A DNA stretch of 64,000 bases from DATMRF01 sp035566435. GTDB lineage: Bacteria > Verrucomicrobiota > Verrucomicrobiia > Limisphaerales > UBA8199. The position numbers were made by a program, and so were the translations under genes. Below the pieces are notes generated by a model, which was not told the DNA's origin, ran no database searches, and was given only the letters and a program-made list of their open reading frames with translations. Position 1 is the first letter of the stretch. Each line of letters opens with the position of its first letter. The stretch lies in NCBI GenBank assembly GCA_035566435.1, contig DATMRF010000088.1:1-64000 (forward strand), written 5' to 3'. Below are positions 7,553 through 15,905 of the stretch, piece by piece.

Positions 7553-8699
7553 ATGTTTGACACCATTCGAGCTGAATTGACGACCGCCGCCGATAAACTT
7601 GCCCATTTGCGGAGGTTTCTTTGACGTCCCTGGCGCGCAGAAACGCCTGGGCGAGCTCAACGCTTTGATGGCGGCGGACAATTTCTGGAATAACCGCGAA
7701 CAGGCCCAGAAACTTATCGAGGAGTCCAACTCCCTCCGCAACAAGACCGAGCCGCTCCTCCAGGCGGAAAAGGAACTCGAAGATTTCCGCGTCATGGTCG
7801 ACCTGGGCGAAGCCGAACCCGAACCCGCCCAGGCAAAAATCCAGCGCGAGCTCGATACAGACGTTTCGCGCTTCTTCAAGGAACTCGACGCCCTCGAGCT
7901 AAAGGTCTTTCTGAGCGGACCGCACGACCGGAGCAATTGCATCGTCAGCATCAACGCCGGTGCCGGCGGCACCGAATCCTGCGATTGGGCCAACATGTTG
8001 ATGCGCATGTACCAGCGCTGGGCAGAGAACCGCGGCTGGAAAGCGGAACTGGAGGACGTGCTGCCCGGTGAAGCCGCCGGGATCAAGAGCGCGACAATGG
8101 TTTTTACCGGCGAGAATGCCTACGGCTTCACCAAGGCCGAGCGCGGCGTGCATCGCCTGGTGCGGATTTCTCCGTTCGATTCCAACAAGCGCCGCCACAC
8201 GAGCTTTGCCAGCGTCGACGTCATCGCCGAAATCGAGGAAACCTCCAATGAAGTTATCATTCCCCCTGCCGAACTGAAGGTGGACACTTACCGCTCCGGT
8301 GGGAAGGGCGGACAAAACGTCAACAAGGTCGAGACTGCCGTCCGGATCACGCATCTGCCGACCGGCACGGTGGCCGCCTCCCAAAGCCAGCGCTCCCAGC
8401 ACCAGAACCGCGCCACTGCGATGAAACTCCTGCTCTCGAAACTGTTCGCCCAGCGCGTGGACGCGCAGAATGCGGAGATGGAGCGTTTCTACGGCGAGAA
8501 GGGGAGCATCTCCTGGGGCAATCAGATTCGCAGCTACGTCTTCCAGCCCTACCGCATGGTCAAGGACCTCCGCACTGGCGTCGAGACCAGCAATGTCCAG
8601 GCTGTGATGGACGGCGAGCTCGACCCCTTTGTCAACGGCTGGCTCCGCGCCGGCTGTCCTGCCAAACGCATGCAAGGCGTTAAAGATGAGGGAGAGTAG
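7553..8699 (+). CDS. prfB: Peptide chain release factor 2 (programmed +1 frameshift)
   Basis: RF2 recognises UGA/UAA. The gene is two frames. 7553-7621 encodes 23 residues (MFDTIRAELTTAADKLAHLRRFL) and ends at an in-frame TGA (7622-7624). The second frame resumes at GAC 7623 (DVPGAQKRLG) and runs to the stop at 8697-8699. The joined protein is 381 residues. The SPF tripeptide that reads the stop codon is at 206-208 (VRISPFDSNKRR), and the GGQ catalytic motif is at 252-254 (GGKGGQNVNK). The coordinates therefore span join(7553..7621,7623..8699). RF2 autoregulates through this site. The next gene, trpC, starts 14 nt downstream. Confidence 0.96.
7610..7626 (+). promoter_or_regulatory. prfB programmed +1 ribosomal frameshift site
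   Basis: The element reads CGG AGG TTT CTT TGA C. GGAGG is an internal Shine-Dalgarno-like sequence just upstream of the slippery CTT and the UGA-C stop context, the same architecture as in Escherichia coli (AGG GGG TAT CTT TGA C). When RF2 is scarce the ribosome slips from CTT to TTT and reads GAC. Confidence 0.96.
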
Positions 8700-8713
8700 C
8701 CACAAAATCGGTC

Positions 8714-9553
8714 GTGACGATCCTGGACACCATACTTGAGGAGAAGCGACGTGAAGTGACTCGCCTGCCGCAGCGCCGCGTCTCCACCGCCGACTTGAAA
8801 ACCGCGATGAGCGAAAGGAGTCAGCGGCGGGATTTTCTCGCCGCCCTGCGGACGCCGCGGCTCGGTTCCGTGGCGCTGATTGCCGAGGTCAAGAAAGCCT
8901 CGCCCTCCGCTGGCGTGATTCGCCCGGACTTCGACCCGGTCCGCATTGCGCAACAATTCGAGGCGGGCGGCGCGAGTTGCCTCTCCGTCCTGACCGACGA
9001 GAAGTTTTTCCAGGGTTCGCTGGAATATATGAAGCGAATCAGGGCGGCCGTGCGGCTGCCTTTGCTGCGGAAGGACTTCATCATCGACGAACGGCAATTC
9101 CTGGAGGCGATTCAATGGGGCGCGGACGCTATCCTCCTGATTGTCGCAATTCTGAGCGACGCGGAGTTGAAGCGTTTCCATACCCTGGCAACCGAAGCCG
9201 GGCTGGCCGCCCTCGTGGAAGTCCATGACGAACCTGAGCTCGATCGCGCCCTGGCCGCGGGCGCCGAACTCATCGGCGTCAACAACCGCGATTTGAAAAC
9301 CTTCAAGGTGGACCTGACCACAACCGAGCGCTTGGCTTCGCGCTTGTTCTCAGCTACTGGGTTCACGCATCACGCATCATGCATCACGCCGCTCCTGGTC
9401 TCCGAAAGCGGCATCCATACCCGTTCTGATGTCGAGCGCCTCGCCCGGTGCGGTGCCGGTGCCATTCTTGTCGGCGAATCTTTGATGCGGCATGACGACC
9501 TGACGGCCAAGCTCCGTGAATTGCTGGGCCCGGCAACGTCGAGGGCTGCGTAG
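8714..9553 (+). CDS. trpC: Indole-3-glycerol phosphate synthase with a small in-frame repeat insert
   Basis: A 279-residue enzyme of tryptophan synthesis (CdRP to indole-3-glycerol phosphate), GTG start at 8714. Family blocks are IAEVKKASPSAGVI near residue 57, LSVLTDEKFFQG, LPLLRKDFIID, GADAILLIV, IGVNNRDLKTFKVD and LVSESGIHTRSDV. About ten residues just before LVSESGI (FTHHASCIT, ~217-226) are extra relative to the family and come from CACGCAT heptamers at 9362-9391. The location is an external loop leading into a barrel strand. No other trp gene is adjacent. Confidence 0.95.
   Translation: MTILDTILEEKRREVTRLPQRRVSTADLKTAMSERSQRRDFLAALRTPRLGSVALIAEVKKASPSAGVIRPDFDPVRIAQQFEAGGASCLSVLTDEKFFQGSLEYMKRIRAAVRLPLLRKDFIIDERQFLEAIQWGADAILLIVAILSDAELKRFHTLATEAGLAALVEVHDEPELDRALAAGAELIGVNNRDLKTFKVDLTTTERLASRLFSATGFTHHASCITPLLVSESGIHTRSDVERLARCGAGAILVGESLMRHDDLTAKLRELLGPATSRAA
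9362..9391 (+). repeat. Heptamer array (CACGCAT family) inside trpC
   Basis: TT followed by CACGCAT, CACGCAT, CATGCAT, CACGCCG, in the coding strand of trpC. It is the same word as in the intergenic arrays at 3961-4025 and 43640-43682. Confidence 0.85.
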
Positions 9554-9703
9554 ATAGCGGGCAAGTCTGTGCGCCCTACCCGGTCACCCGTTGGTCGATG
9601 GTTCCCAACATTCGCTAAGGATTCTGGCGCGTCGCCATTCCTGCACTCCGTCCTTGCTCTGGCCCCGCGGGGTTAATAGCCTCGCCAAAATTATTTGCAA
9701 CTC

Positions 9704-11029
9704 ATGAAAAAACCATCTAACGAATTTTTCCCCGGTATTTCCAAGATCCAGTACGAAGGTCCGAAGTCCAGGAATCCACTCGCGTTCAAGCATTACAACC
9801 CGGACGAACTGGTCGAAGGCAAAAAGATGAAGGACCATCTCCGGTTCTCGGTCACGTATTGGCACACGATACGCGGTCAGTTGGCGGACATGTTTGGCGT
9901 CGGCACCGCCATTCGGCCCTGGGAGGACGGCACCAATTCGATGCAGATGGCCGAGACTCGCGCCCGCGTCGCCTTCGAGTTTCTCGAGAAACTCGGCGCG
10001 CCTTATTATGCCTTCCACGACCGCGATGTCGCGCCCGAGGGCAAGGACCTGCGTGAAACCAATAAAAACCTGGACGCCATCGTGAAGGTGCTCAAGGAGG
10101 AGCAGCAACGCACCGGGGTGAAATTGCTCTGGGGCACCGCCTGTCTCTTCGTCCATCCGCGGTTCGTGCACGGTGCAGCAACGAGCTGCAACGCCGACGC
10201 GTTTGCCTACGCGGCGGCTCAGGTCAAAAAGGCCATCGAAGTCACGCACGAACTCGATGGCGCCGGTTATGTGTTTTGGGGCGGGCGGGAAGGTTACAGC
10301 ACGCTCTGGAATACCGACCTGAAGCGCGAGTTGGACCATCTGGGCAAGTTCCTTCACCTCGCGGTGGACCACAAAAAGTCCATCGGCTTCAAGGGCCAAT
10401 TCTATATCGAGCCCAAGCCCAAGGAGCCCACGAAGCATCAATACGACTCAGACGCTGCCGCCTGCCTGAATTTCCTTCGGCAGTATGAGCTGTTGCGCGA
10501 CTTGAAATTGAACCTGGAAACCAATCACGCGACGCTTGCCGGCCACACCATGCAGCACGAACTGGAGACCGCCATCGCCGCGGGGGCGCTCGGTTCAATT
10601 GACGCAAATACCGGCGACCTGCTGCTGGGCTGGGACACCGACCAGTTCCCGACCAATGTCTATTTGACCACAGAGATCATGCTGTCGATCCTGAGCATGG
10701 GCGGATTCACCACCGGCGGCACAAACTTCGACGCGAAGGTGCGGCGCGAGAGCTTCGAGCCGGTGGACCTGTTCTACGCCCACATCGGCGGCATGGACGC
10801 CTTTGCGCGCGGGCTGAAGATCGCCGCCGCCATCCGCACGGACGGCCGCCTGGCGGAATTTGTTCACCAGCGCTACAGCTCCTGGGACAAGGGCATCGGC
10901 GCGAAAATCGAGTCCGGCAAAGCCGGCTTCAAAGAGCTCGAAGCCTACATGCTCCAAAAAGGTGAGATGACGCCGAACACCAGCGGGCGGCAGGAACTAC
11001 TGGAGAATATTATCAACGAATTGATCTAA
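9704..11029 (+). CDS. xylA: Xylose isomerase
   Basis: A 441-residue enzyme (ATG 9704; a TTG at 9695 adds three residues) that converts D-xylose to D-xylulose, also glucose to fructose. The long class II type is recognised from the N-terminal block NEFFPGISKIQYEGPKSRNPLAF, the catalytic His/Asp segment YYAFHDRDVAPEG, FWGGREGYSTL, and the metal-site segment LNLETNHATLAGHTMQHELE with GSIDANTGD. Xylulokinase is not in the window. It converges on a Gfo/Idh/MocA gene with overlapping stop codons at 11026-11029. Confidence 0.97.
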   Translation: MKKPSNEFFPGISKIQYEGPKSRNPLAFKHYNPDELVEGKKMKDHLRFSVTYWHTIRGQLADMFGVGTAIRPWEDGTNSMQMAETRARVAFEFLEKLGAPYYAFHDRDVAPEGKDLRETNKNLDAIVKVLKEEQQRTGVKLLWGTACLFVHPRFVHGAATSCNADAFAYAAAQVKKAIEVTHELDGAGYVFWGGREGYSTLWNTDLKRELDHLGKFLHLAVDHKKSIGFKGQFYIEPKPKEPTKHQYDSDAAACLNFLRQYELLRDLKLNLETNHATLAGHTMQHELETAIAAGALGSIDANTGDLLLGWDTDQFPTNVYLTTEIMLSILSMGGFTTGGTNFDAKVRRESFEPVDLFYAHIGGMDAFARGLKIAAAIRTDGRLAEFVHQRYSSWDKGIGAKIESGKAGFKELEAYMLQKGEMTPNTSGRQELLENIINELI

Positions 11030-12216
11030 ACCGCCGTCGGCATCTTCGTCCAGGCGCCTTTGTTCTCGCTGCTCTTGACGGCGGTTTCGATGAAGGCGAT
11101 GCCCGTCCAACCGTCCTCGACGTTGGCATACTTTGAGCCGTCGCAATTGAAGGGTTCACCGGCCTTCGATTTGCGGACATCTGCCTCAAAACACCGATGC
11201 AGCCGAGCGTAGGCATCGTGGAACGCTTCCGGGTGGCCTGAAGGAATCGTCGGCTCGGCCATCAGGTCGGCCGGGACATCCTTCGGCAGAAAACCGTCGC
11301 CGGGCGTCACCGCGCCGCGCCAATAGACGCGGTCGGGCTGATTGGCAAGGTGAACGGTGACGGACTCGGGCTCCTCCTGGCGCCAGCGCAGCGTGCCTTT
11401 GGTGCCGGCGACTTCGATGCCCAGGTCGTTCTTGTGTCCGATGGAGATTTGCGAGGCGCGTACCAGCGCTTTGCCCCCGTTACTCAGATTGCAGTAAACG
11501 GTGAAATGGTCATCGAGTGGACGGCCTTCGACAAAACGCTCAAGTTGAGCAGTGAGTTCGGTGACGTCCAGGCCCGTCACATAGCGGAGTTGCATCAGCG
11601 CGTGGGTTCCGATGTCGCCGCCGCAACCCGACCCGCCAGCGAGCTTCGGGTTCGTTCGCCAGGCCGCCTGCATCTGGCCGGTCGCTTCGAGCTTGGTGGC
11701 CAACCAGCCTTGAAGATACGAGGAGTCCACCCAGCGAACCTCGCCCAGCAGTCCGGCGCGCACGATGTAACGCGAGAACCGAGTCGTCCAATGGCCCAGA
11801 TATGTATGGGCCACGCCGAAGGGAACCTTGTGCGTCCTGACCGCCTTGACGATGTCGTTCGCTTCCGTCAGGTTCAGGCACAAAGGTTTTTCGCAGAAGA
11901 CCGCAATGCCCGCCTTAATGGCCTTCATTGCCGGATCATAGTGCACATGATTCGGCGTGACGATCACGATGTAATCCAGCTTTTGGTCTGCCGGCAGACT
12001 GGCATTGGCCGAAATCATCTCGTCGTAAGAACCATAACCCTTAATCGGATAAGGCCAGTTGGCGGCTTCCTCGAGCGCGACCTTCGGGTCGGGAAACAGC
12101 GCAGCCGCCGTTACCCGCCGCGTGCCGTCGAAGTGAATCGCCTTCTGGTGCGGCTGCACGATGAACGCGCCCTTGCCGCCGCCGACCAAACCGACATTGA
12201 GGGGTCTCTTGGACAT
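11026..12216 (-). CDS. Gfo/Idh/MocA-family NAD(P)-dependent oxidoreductase
   Basis: A 396-residue protein from the ATG at 12216, with a GGAG ribosome binding site; the longer frame adds a spurious leader. The N-terminal Rossmann fold begins NVGLVGGGKGAFIVQPHQ, and the characteristic EKPLCLN dinucleotide/catalytic motif is present near residue 120. The C-terminal alpha/beta domain contains GSGCGGDIGTHALMQLRYVTG. No Tat or Sec signal is seen, so it is cytoplasmic. Members oxidise inositols, sugars or their derivatives. Proximity to xylA suggests carbohydrate use, but the substrate is not determinable. Confidence 0.9.
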   Translation of the reverse strand: MSKRPLNVGLVGGGKGAFIVQPHQKAIHFDGTRRVTAAALFPDPKVALEEAANWPYPIKGYGSYDEMISANASLPADQKLDYIVIVTPNHVHYDPAMKAIKAGIAVFCEKPLCLNLTEANDIVKAVRTHKVPFGVAHTYLGHWTTRFSRYIVRAGLLGEVRWVDSSYLQGWLATKLEATGQMQAAWRTNPKLAGGSGCGGDIGTHALMQLRYVTGLDVTELTAQLERFVEGRPLDDHFTVYCNLSNGGKALVRASQISIGHKNDLGIEVAGTKGTLRWRQEEPESVTVHLANQPDRVYWRGAVTPGDGFLPKDVPADLMAEPTIPSGHPEAFHDAYARLHRCFEADVRKSKAGEPFNCDGSKYANVEDGWTGIAFIETAVKSSENKGAWTKMPTAV

Positions 12217-12283
12217 AGTGGATTCTCCAGTTTCTGTTCCGTGTTTGTGTTTGCTGTGATGTTCATTTCTCTGGGGTTGACCA

Positions 12284-12335
12284 CTGACAGGTGACGTGGA
12301 GGACCTCGCCACCCGTCAGCCGTCACGCGTCACCC
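12284..12335. repeat. Heptamer words in inverted pair (GTCACGC family)
   Basis: The right arm 12312-12335 reads CCCGTCA, GCCGTCA, CGCGTCA, CCC. The left arm 12284-12299 (TGACAGG, TGACGTG) is related to its reverse complement. They lie between the divergent oxidoreductase and lpxD genes, where promoters of both would be expected. Confidence 0.6.
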
Positions 12336-12404
12336 AAACAAAGTTGGGATTGAATTAGGTCCCGCCGCCTTTATAGTGAGGGCCATTGGCCGCGTCAATG
12401 AGTT

Positions 12405-13430
12405 ATGCCTTTCACCGCCGCTGAAATCGCCAGACACCTCGGCGCCGAGGTCATTGGCGATCCTTCGTTGGTCCTTGCAGGTTTCGCTCCGGCTGACCGC
12501 GCCCAACCGGGCGACCTGACCTTTGCCGAAAACGAAAATTACTTCGCTCGGGCCGAACAAAGCGCCGCATCGGCCGTGATAGTCGATAAGCCATTCACCT
12601 CAAGCCGCAAAGTCCTCATCCGTGCGCCGGATGCTCGCATCGCCTTCGCTAAGGTGCTTCCGCTGTTCTTCCCTGAGCCCGTTCTGCCGCCGGGGATTCA
12701 CCCGACTGCGATCGTCCCCGTCAGCGCCCAGGTGGATCCCACCGCGCACATCGGCCCTTACTGTGTCCTCGGCGAAAAAGTGCGGATCGGACCTCGCTGC
12801 GTCCTGCAAGGCGCCGATTATGTTGGCGCTGGGTGTCAGCTCGGCGAGGACGTTAATCTCTTTCCCAACGTCACGCTTTATCCGCGCACTGAGCTCGGTC
12901 ACCGCGTTCGCGTCCACTCGGGCAGCGTTATCGGTTCCGACGGTTTCGGCTACGTGCCGGACGCCGGTATGCATCGCAAAGTACCGCAAATCGGTAACGT
13001 CATCATCCGCGAAGACGTCGAAATTGGCGCCAATGTCGCCATCGACCGCGGCGCCTTGGGCCCGACTATCGTCGGGCGCGGAACCAAGATTGATAACCTC
13101 GTGCAGGTCGCCCACAACGTCTGCATTGGCGAGCATTGCCTTGTCGTCTCGCAAGCGGGGATCGCGGGAAGCACTAAACTGGGAAACTATGTCACCCTGG
13201 CTGGACAAGCCGGCGTCGCTGGCCACCTCAAAATCGGCAACCGCGTCGTTGTTTCCGCCCAATCCGGCGTAATGACAAATATCCCCGACGGCGAAAAATG
13301 GCTCTGGAGCCCCGCTCAGCCCGACCGCCAGGCGAAGCGCCAAATGATCGCCCTGCAACAACTCCCCGAATTGCTCCGCCGCGTCAGCGAGCTGGAGAAG
13401 AAGGTGGGTCCGCCCGAGGCGCACAAATAA
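12405..13430 (+). CDS. lpxD: UDP-3-O-acylglucosamine N-acyltransferase
   Basis: LpxD adds the second acyl chain in lipid A synthesis. The 341-residue protein has the N-terminal uridine-binding domain (MPFTAAEIARHLGAEVIGDP, then TFAENENYF) followed from about residue 100 by left-handed beta-helix hexapeptide repeats (IGPYCVLGEKVRIGPRC and many more). The catalytic His lies in NLVQVAHNVCIGEHC. The C-terminal helix LPELLRRVSELEKKVG is as in the family. It indicates an LPS-bearing outer membrane. It stands alone, outside the common bamA-skp-lpxD-fabZ-lpxA cluster. Confidence 0.96.
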   Translation: MPFTAAEIARHLGAEVIGDPSLVLAGFAPADRAQPGDLTFAENENYFARAEQSAASAVIVDKPFTSSRKVLIRAPDARIAFAKVLPLFFPEPVLPPGIHPTAIVPVSAQVDPTAHIGPYCVLGEKVRIGPRCVLQGADYVGAGCQLGEDVNLFPNVTLYPRTELGHRVRVHSGSVIGSDGFGYVPDAGMHRKVPQIGNVIIREDVEIGANVAIDRGALGPTIVGRGTKIDNLVQVAHNVCIGEHCLVVSQAGIAGSTKLGNYVTLAGQAGVAGHLKIGNRVVVSAQSGVMTNIPDGEKWLWSPAQPDRQAKRQMIALQQLPELLRRVSELEKKVGPPEAHK

Positions 13431-13507
13431 GTGGCGGGGGATAGTGTTCAGTAATCAGCAACCTGTAATTGGTCATGGGTTTATCTGTCGAGCACCCGTC
13501 CCAAATC

Positions 13508-13565
13508 ACCCACCGCGTTTCACGTTTCACTCACCACGCACCACGCCTCACGTTTCGCGTTCGCG
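13508..13565 (+). repeat. Heptamer array (CACGTTT family) upstream of the sigma gene
   Basis: CGTTT, CACGTTT, CACTCAC, CACGCAC, CACGCCT, CACGTTT then CGCGTTCGCG. A degenerate stretch with CAGTAATCAGCAACCTGTAATTGG-like words (split here, 13450-13475) precedes it. It sits in the ~190-nt gap between lpxD and the sigma gene, about 55 nt before the sigma start. Confidence 0.85.
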
Positions 13566-13618
13566 TCCCCTTTTCCTCGAAACTTGTCGCCGCCGCGGTG
13601 TTTGTTAGAGTGGACCCT

Positions 13619-14224
13619 ATGTCCGCCGAGCTGGATCCCGATGCCGCCCTGATGTTGCGCGTCAAAGAGGGCGACTCGGTGGCTTTTACCGAGTTGGTGG
13701 ACAAGTACAAGCAGCCGGTGTTGAACCTGGTCTATCGCATGCTCCACGATGCGACGGAAGCCGAAGATCTCGCGCAGAACGTTTTTGTGCAGGTCTATCG
13801 CTCGGCTCCTCGGTACCGAGTCTCCTCGAAGTTTTCGACCTGGCTCTTCACCATCGCCCGTAACCTGTGCCTGAACGAAATCCGCCGTCGCGGGCGGCAT
13901 CCAGCCGACTCAATCCACACCCCGCACCCGGACCAGGAAGACCAGCCCTGGCAGCAGTTTGAGGACAAGAAAACCTTCTCGGCGCCCGACAACCTGCTGC
14001 AGGGGGAGTTGGTAGAAAAAATTGAGCAGGCGCTCGCCCAGTTGCCCGAGAACCAGCGCACCGCCATCCTTCTCTGCCGCCGCGAGGAGTTGAGCTACGA
14101 GGAGATCGCACAAGTGCTGGGCTGCTCGCTCTCCGCCACCAAATCCTTGATTCACCGTGGGCGCGAAACGCTCAAACAGAGGCTCAAGCCTTATCTGCGA
14201 ACGGGCCTGTGGCGGGAACAATAA
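13619..14224 (+). CDS. ECF-type RNA polymerase sigma factor (RpoE-like)
   Basis: A 201-residue sigma-70-family ECF protein. Region 2 (residues ~25-95) contains LVDKYKQPVLNLVYRML, then EAEDLAQNVFVQVYRS and FSTWLFTIARNLCLNEIRRR. Region 4 (~135-190) contains LPENQRTAILLCRREELSYEEIAQVLG and a helix-turn-helix ending in TKSLIHRGRETLKQRL. The ATG at 13619 is chosen because upstream residues are only repeat translation. It is followed by a membrane protein with anti-sigma layout, so it is probably held inactive at the membrane until an envelope signal arrives. Confidence 0.93.
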   Translation: MSAELDPDAALMLRVKEGDSVAFTELVDKYKQPVLNLVYRMLHDATEAEDLAQNVFVQVYRSAPRYRVSSKFSTWLFTIARNLCLNEIRRRGRHPADSIHTPHPDQEDQPWQQFEDKKTFSAPDNLLQGELVEKIEQALAQLPENQRTAILLCRREELSYEEIAQVLGCSLSATKSLIHRGRETLKQRLKPYLRTGLWREQ

Positions 14225-14273
14225 TGAAGCAACTTTGTCTGGTCCACGGTTTTGGATATTATAGCGTAGATTT

Positions 14274-14762
14274 ATGAAGAACGACCCGCTTTCCAGCCGA
14301 TTTCACGAGCTAGCCTGGCGACGAAAGCTGTCTCAGGCCGAAGCCGAGGAGTTGCGTGTCTGGCTGGCCGCTCATCCCGAGGCACAGGAGGATTGGGAGG
14401 CCGAAGCTGGACTGAGCGAAGCCTTGGACCGCCTGCCGAGTCTTCCCGTCGCCAGCAACTTTACGGCGGGCGTGCTCCAGGCCGTCGAACGCGAACACAG
14501 GGCTCCCCGTGCCCTTCCTCGCTGGAGGAAGCCTCACTGGTGGATGGGGTGGCTGCCCAGGGCGGCGGCTGCCGGGTTGGTGATCAGCGCCGTAATCATC
14601 GGTGTCCAGCATCACAAACGGGTGGAGGATGCCCGCACCGTCGCCATGATCTCGAACATACCCTCCCTGCCCGGCCCTGCCATCCTCGAGAATTTTGACA
14701 CAATCCACGGCCTGGACCCGGGGCCCGCCCCGGACGAAGACTTGCTCAAGGCCTTCCAATGA
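14274..14762 (+). CDS. Putative membrane anti-sigma factor
   Basis: A 162-residue protein with a soluble N-terminal half rich in Trp/Glu (HELAWRRKLSQAEAEELRVWLAAHPEAQ), one transmembrane segment at about 97-113 (AAAAGLVISAVIIGVQ) and a short C-terminal tail. The position directly after an ECF sigma gene, the size and the topology are those of anti-sigma factors. I see no conserved zinc-binding H-x3-C-x2-C (ZAS) motif, so family membership is inferred from context. The stop overlaps the next ATG by 4 nt (ATGA). Confidence 0.72.
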   Translation: MKNDPLSSRFHELAWRRKLSQAEAEELRVWLAAHPEAQEDWEAEAGLSEALDRLPSLPVASNFTAGVLQAVEREHRAPRALPRWRKPHWWMGWLPRAAAAGLVISAVIIGVQHHKRVEDARTVAMISNIPSLPGPAILENFDTIHGLDPGPAPDEDLLKAFQ

Positions 14763-15763
14763 ATCGCGAGCACCTCAAACCGGTATGGGCGCTCATGATG
14801 ATCGGCGCCTGCCTCCTCTCCGCCTCGCTGGCCCAGCAGGACTCGAGTCGACTGCTGTCCCCAGCTTCCAATGCCGTCGCTCGGCTCGCTTCCGTTCCGA
14901 TGCCCCCGCCGGCCAAATGCCCCGTGGAGTTCTTTCGCGAGTTGCTCGCTAAACCCCTCGCCGAACGCGTGCAACTCCTGACAAACCGTTCCGTGGTGAG
15001 CCAAAAGCTGATTCTGGCGAAGCTGCACGAGTACGAAGCGCTCGGCGCGGAGGAACGCGAGTTGCGCCTGCGCGCTACCGAACTCCGCTGGTATCTGCTC
15101 CCGTTGATGAGCGCGCCGGTCAGTGAGCGTCCCGCCCAACTGGCCCTTATCCCCGCCGAGCTTCGCCAGTTAGTGGCCGACCGGCTGCAGGTTTGGGACA
15201 ACGTGCCTTCGGATGCGCAAAAGCGCCTCTTGCTGCCCGCTGTTAATTACCTCTCGATGCTGCAGGCCGATCCCGCAACGCGGCGCGCCGAGGTCCAGAG
15301 TAGGATCCCGCCGGCCCGCCAGGTCAAACTCGAGGCCGACATCCGCGATTGGCAGAACCGGAGTGAGGCAGAACGTCAGGACATCGCCAACCACTTCAAG
15401 GATTTTTTTGAGCTTACGCCTCAGGAAAGAGCGAAGACCCTGGCCACACTTTCCGAACCAGAGCGGCGCCAGATCGAAAAGACCTTCGACAAATTCTGGG
15501 AGCTCTCGCCGCCACAACGTGCTTTATGTGTGCGTGCCTTTAAGAAGTTTGCCACCTTGAGTCTGGCCGAGCGCCAACGGTTTCTGGAAAACACCCAGCT
15601 TTGGGAACAGATGGCGCCGTCCGAGCGCCAGACCTGGAAAGATCTGGTCTATAGCTTCGGCAACCAGCCTCCTTTGCCCCCTGGATTGAACTCACCCCCG
15701 CTTCCTCCGCGTTCCCCTCCCCGCCTGCCACCCACTCCGGTGATGGCAACGAATCGGAATTGA
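14759..15763 (+). CDS. Secreted DUF3106-like protein
   Basis: A 334-residue protein with an N-terminal signal sequence (ALMMIGACLLSASLAQ, cleavage near residue 25). Repeated segments of the type 'W-x-x-L-s-P-x-x-R' follow, e.g. FFELTPQERAKTLATLSEPER, KFWELSPPQRALCVRAFKKF and WEQMAPSERQTWKDLV, which I recognise as the DUF3106 pattern. The C-terminus is very Pro-rich (PPLPPGLNSPPLPPRSPP). It is translationally coupled to the putative anti-sigma gene and is probably the periplasmic partner of that system. Its molecular function is unknown. Confidence 0.8.
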   Translation: MNREHLKPVWALMMIGACLLSASLAQQDSSRLLSPASNAVARLASVPMPPPAKCPVEFFRELLAKPLAERVQLLTNRSVVSQKLILAKLHEYEALGAEERELRLRATELRWYLLPLMSAPVSERPAQLALIPAELRQLVADRLQVWDNVPSDAQKRLLLPAVNYLSMLQADPATRRAEVQSRIPPARQVKLEADIRDWQNRSEAERQDIANHFKDFFELTPQERAKTLATLSEPERRQIEKTFDKFWELSPPQRALCVRAFKKFATLSLAERQRFLENTQLWEQMAPSERQTWKDLVYSFGNQPPLPPGLNSPPLPPRSPPRLPPTPVMATNRN

Positions 15764-15905
15764 CCGCTTCGGCGCCAGACGCTTTCTCGCCGGTGAAAAA
15801 CGTCTGCTCGGGCCACGACTCAGAGTGTGTTTTCGAATTGTAGGAGACGACGTGAGGAGGCCGGGTCTTGTGATTTAGCTTGGGTTTGACCGCTCGCCTT
15901 GCCTA

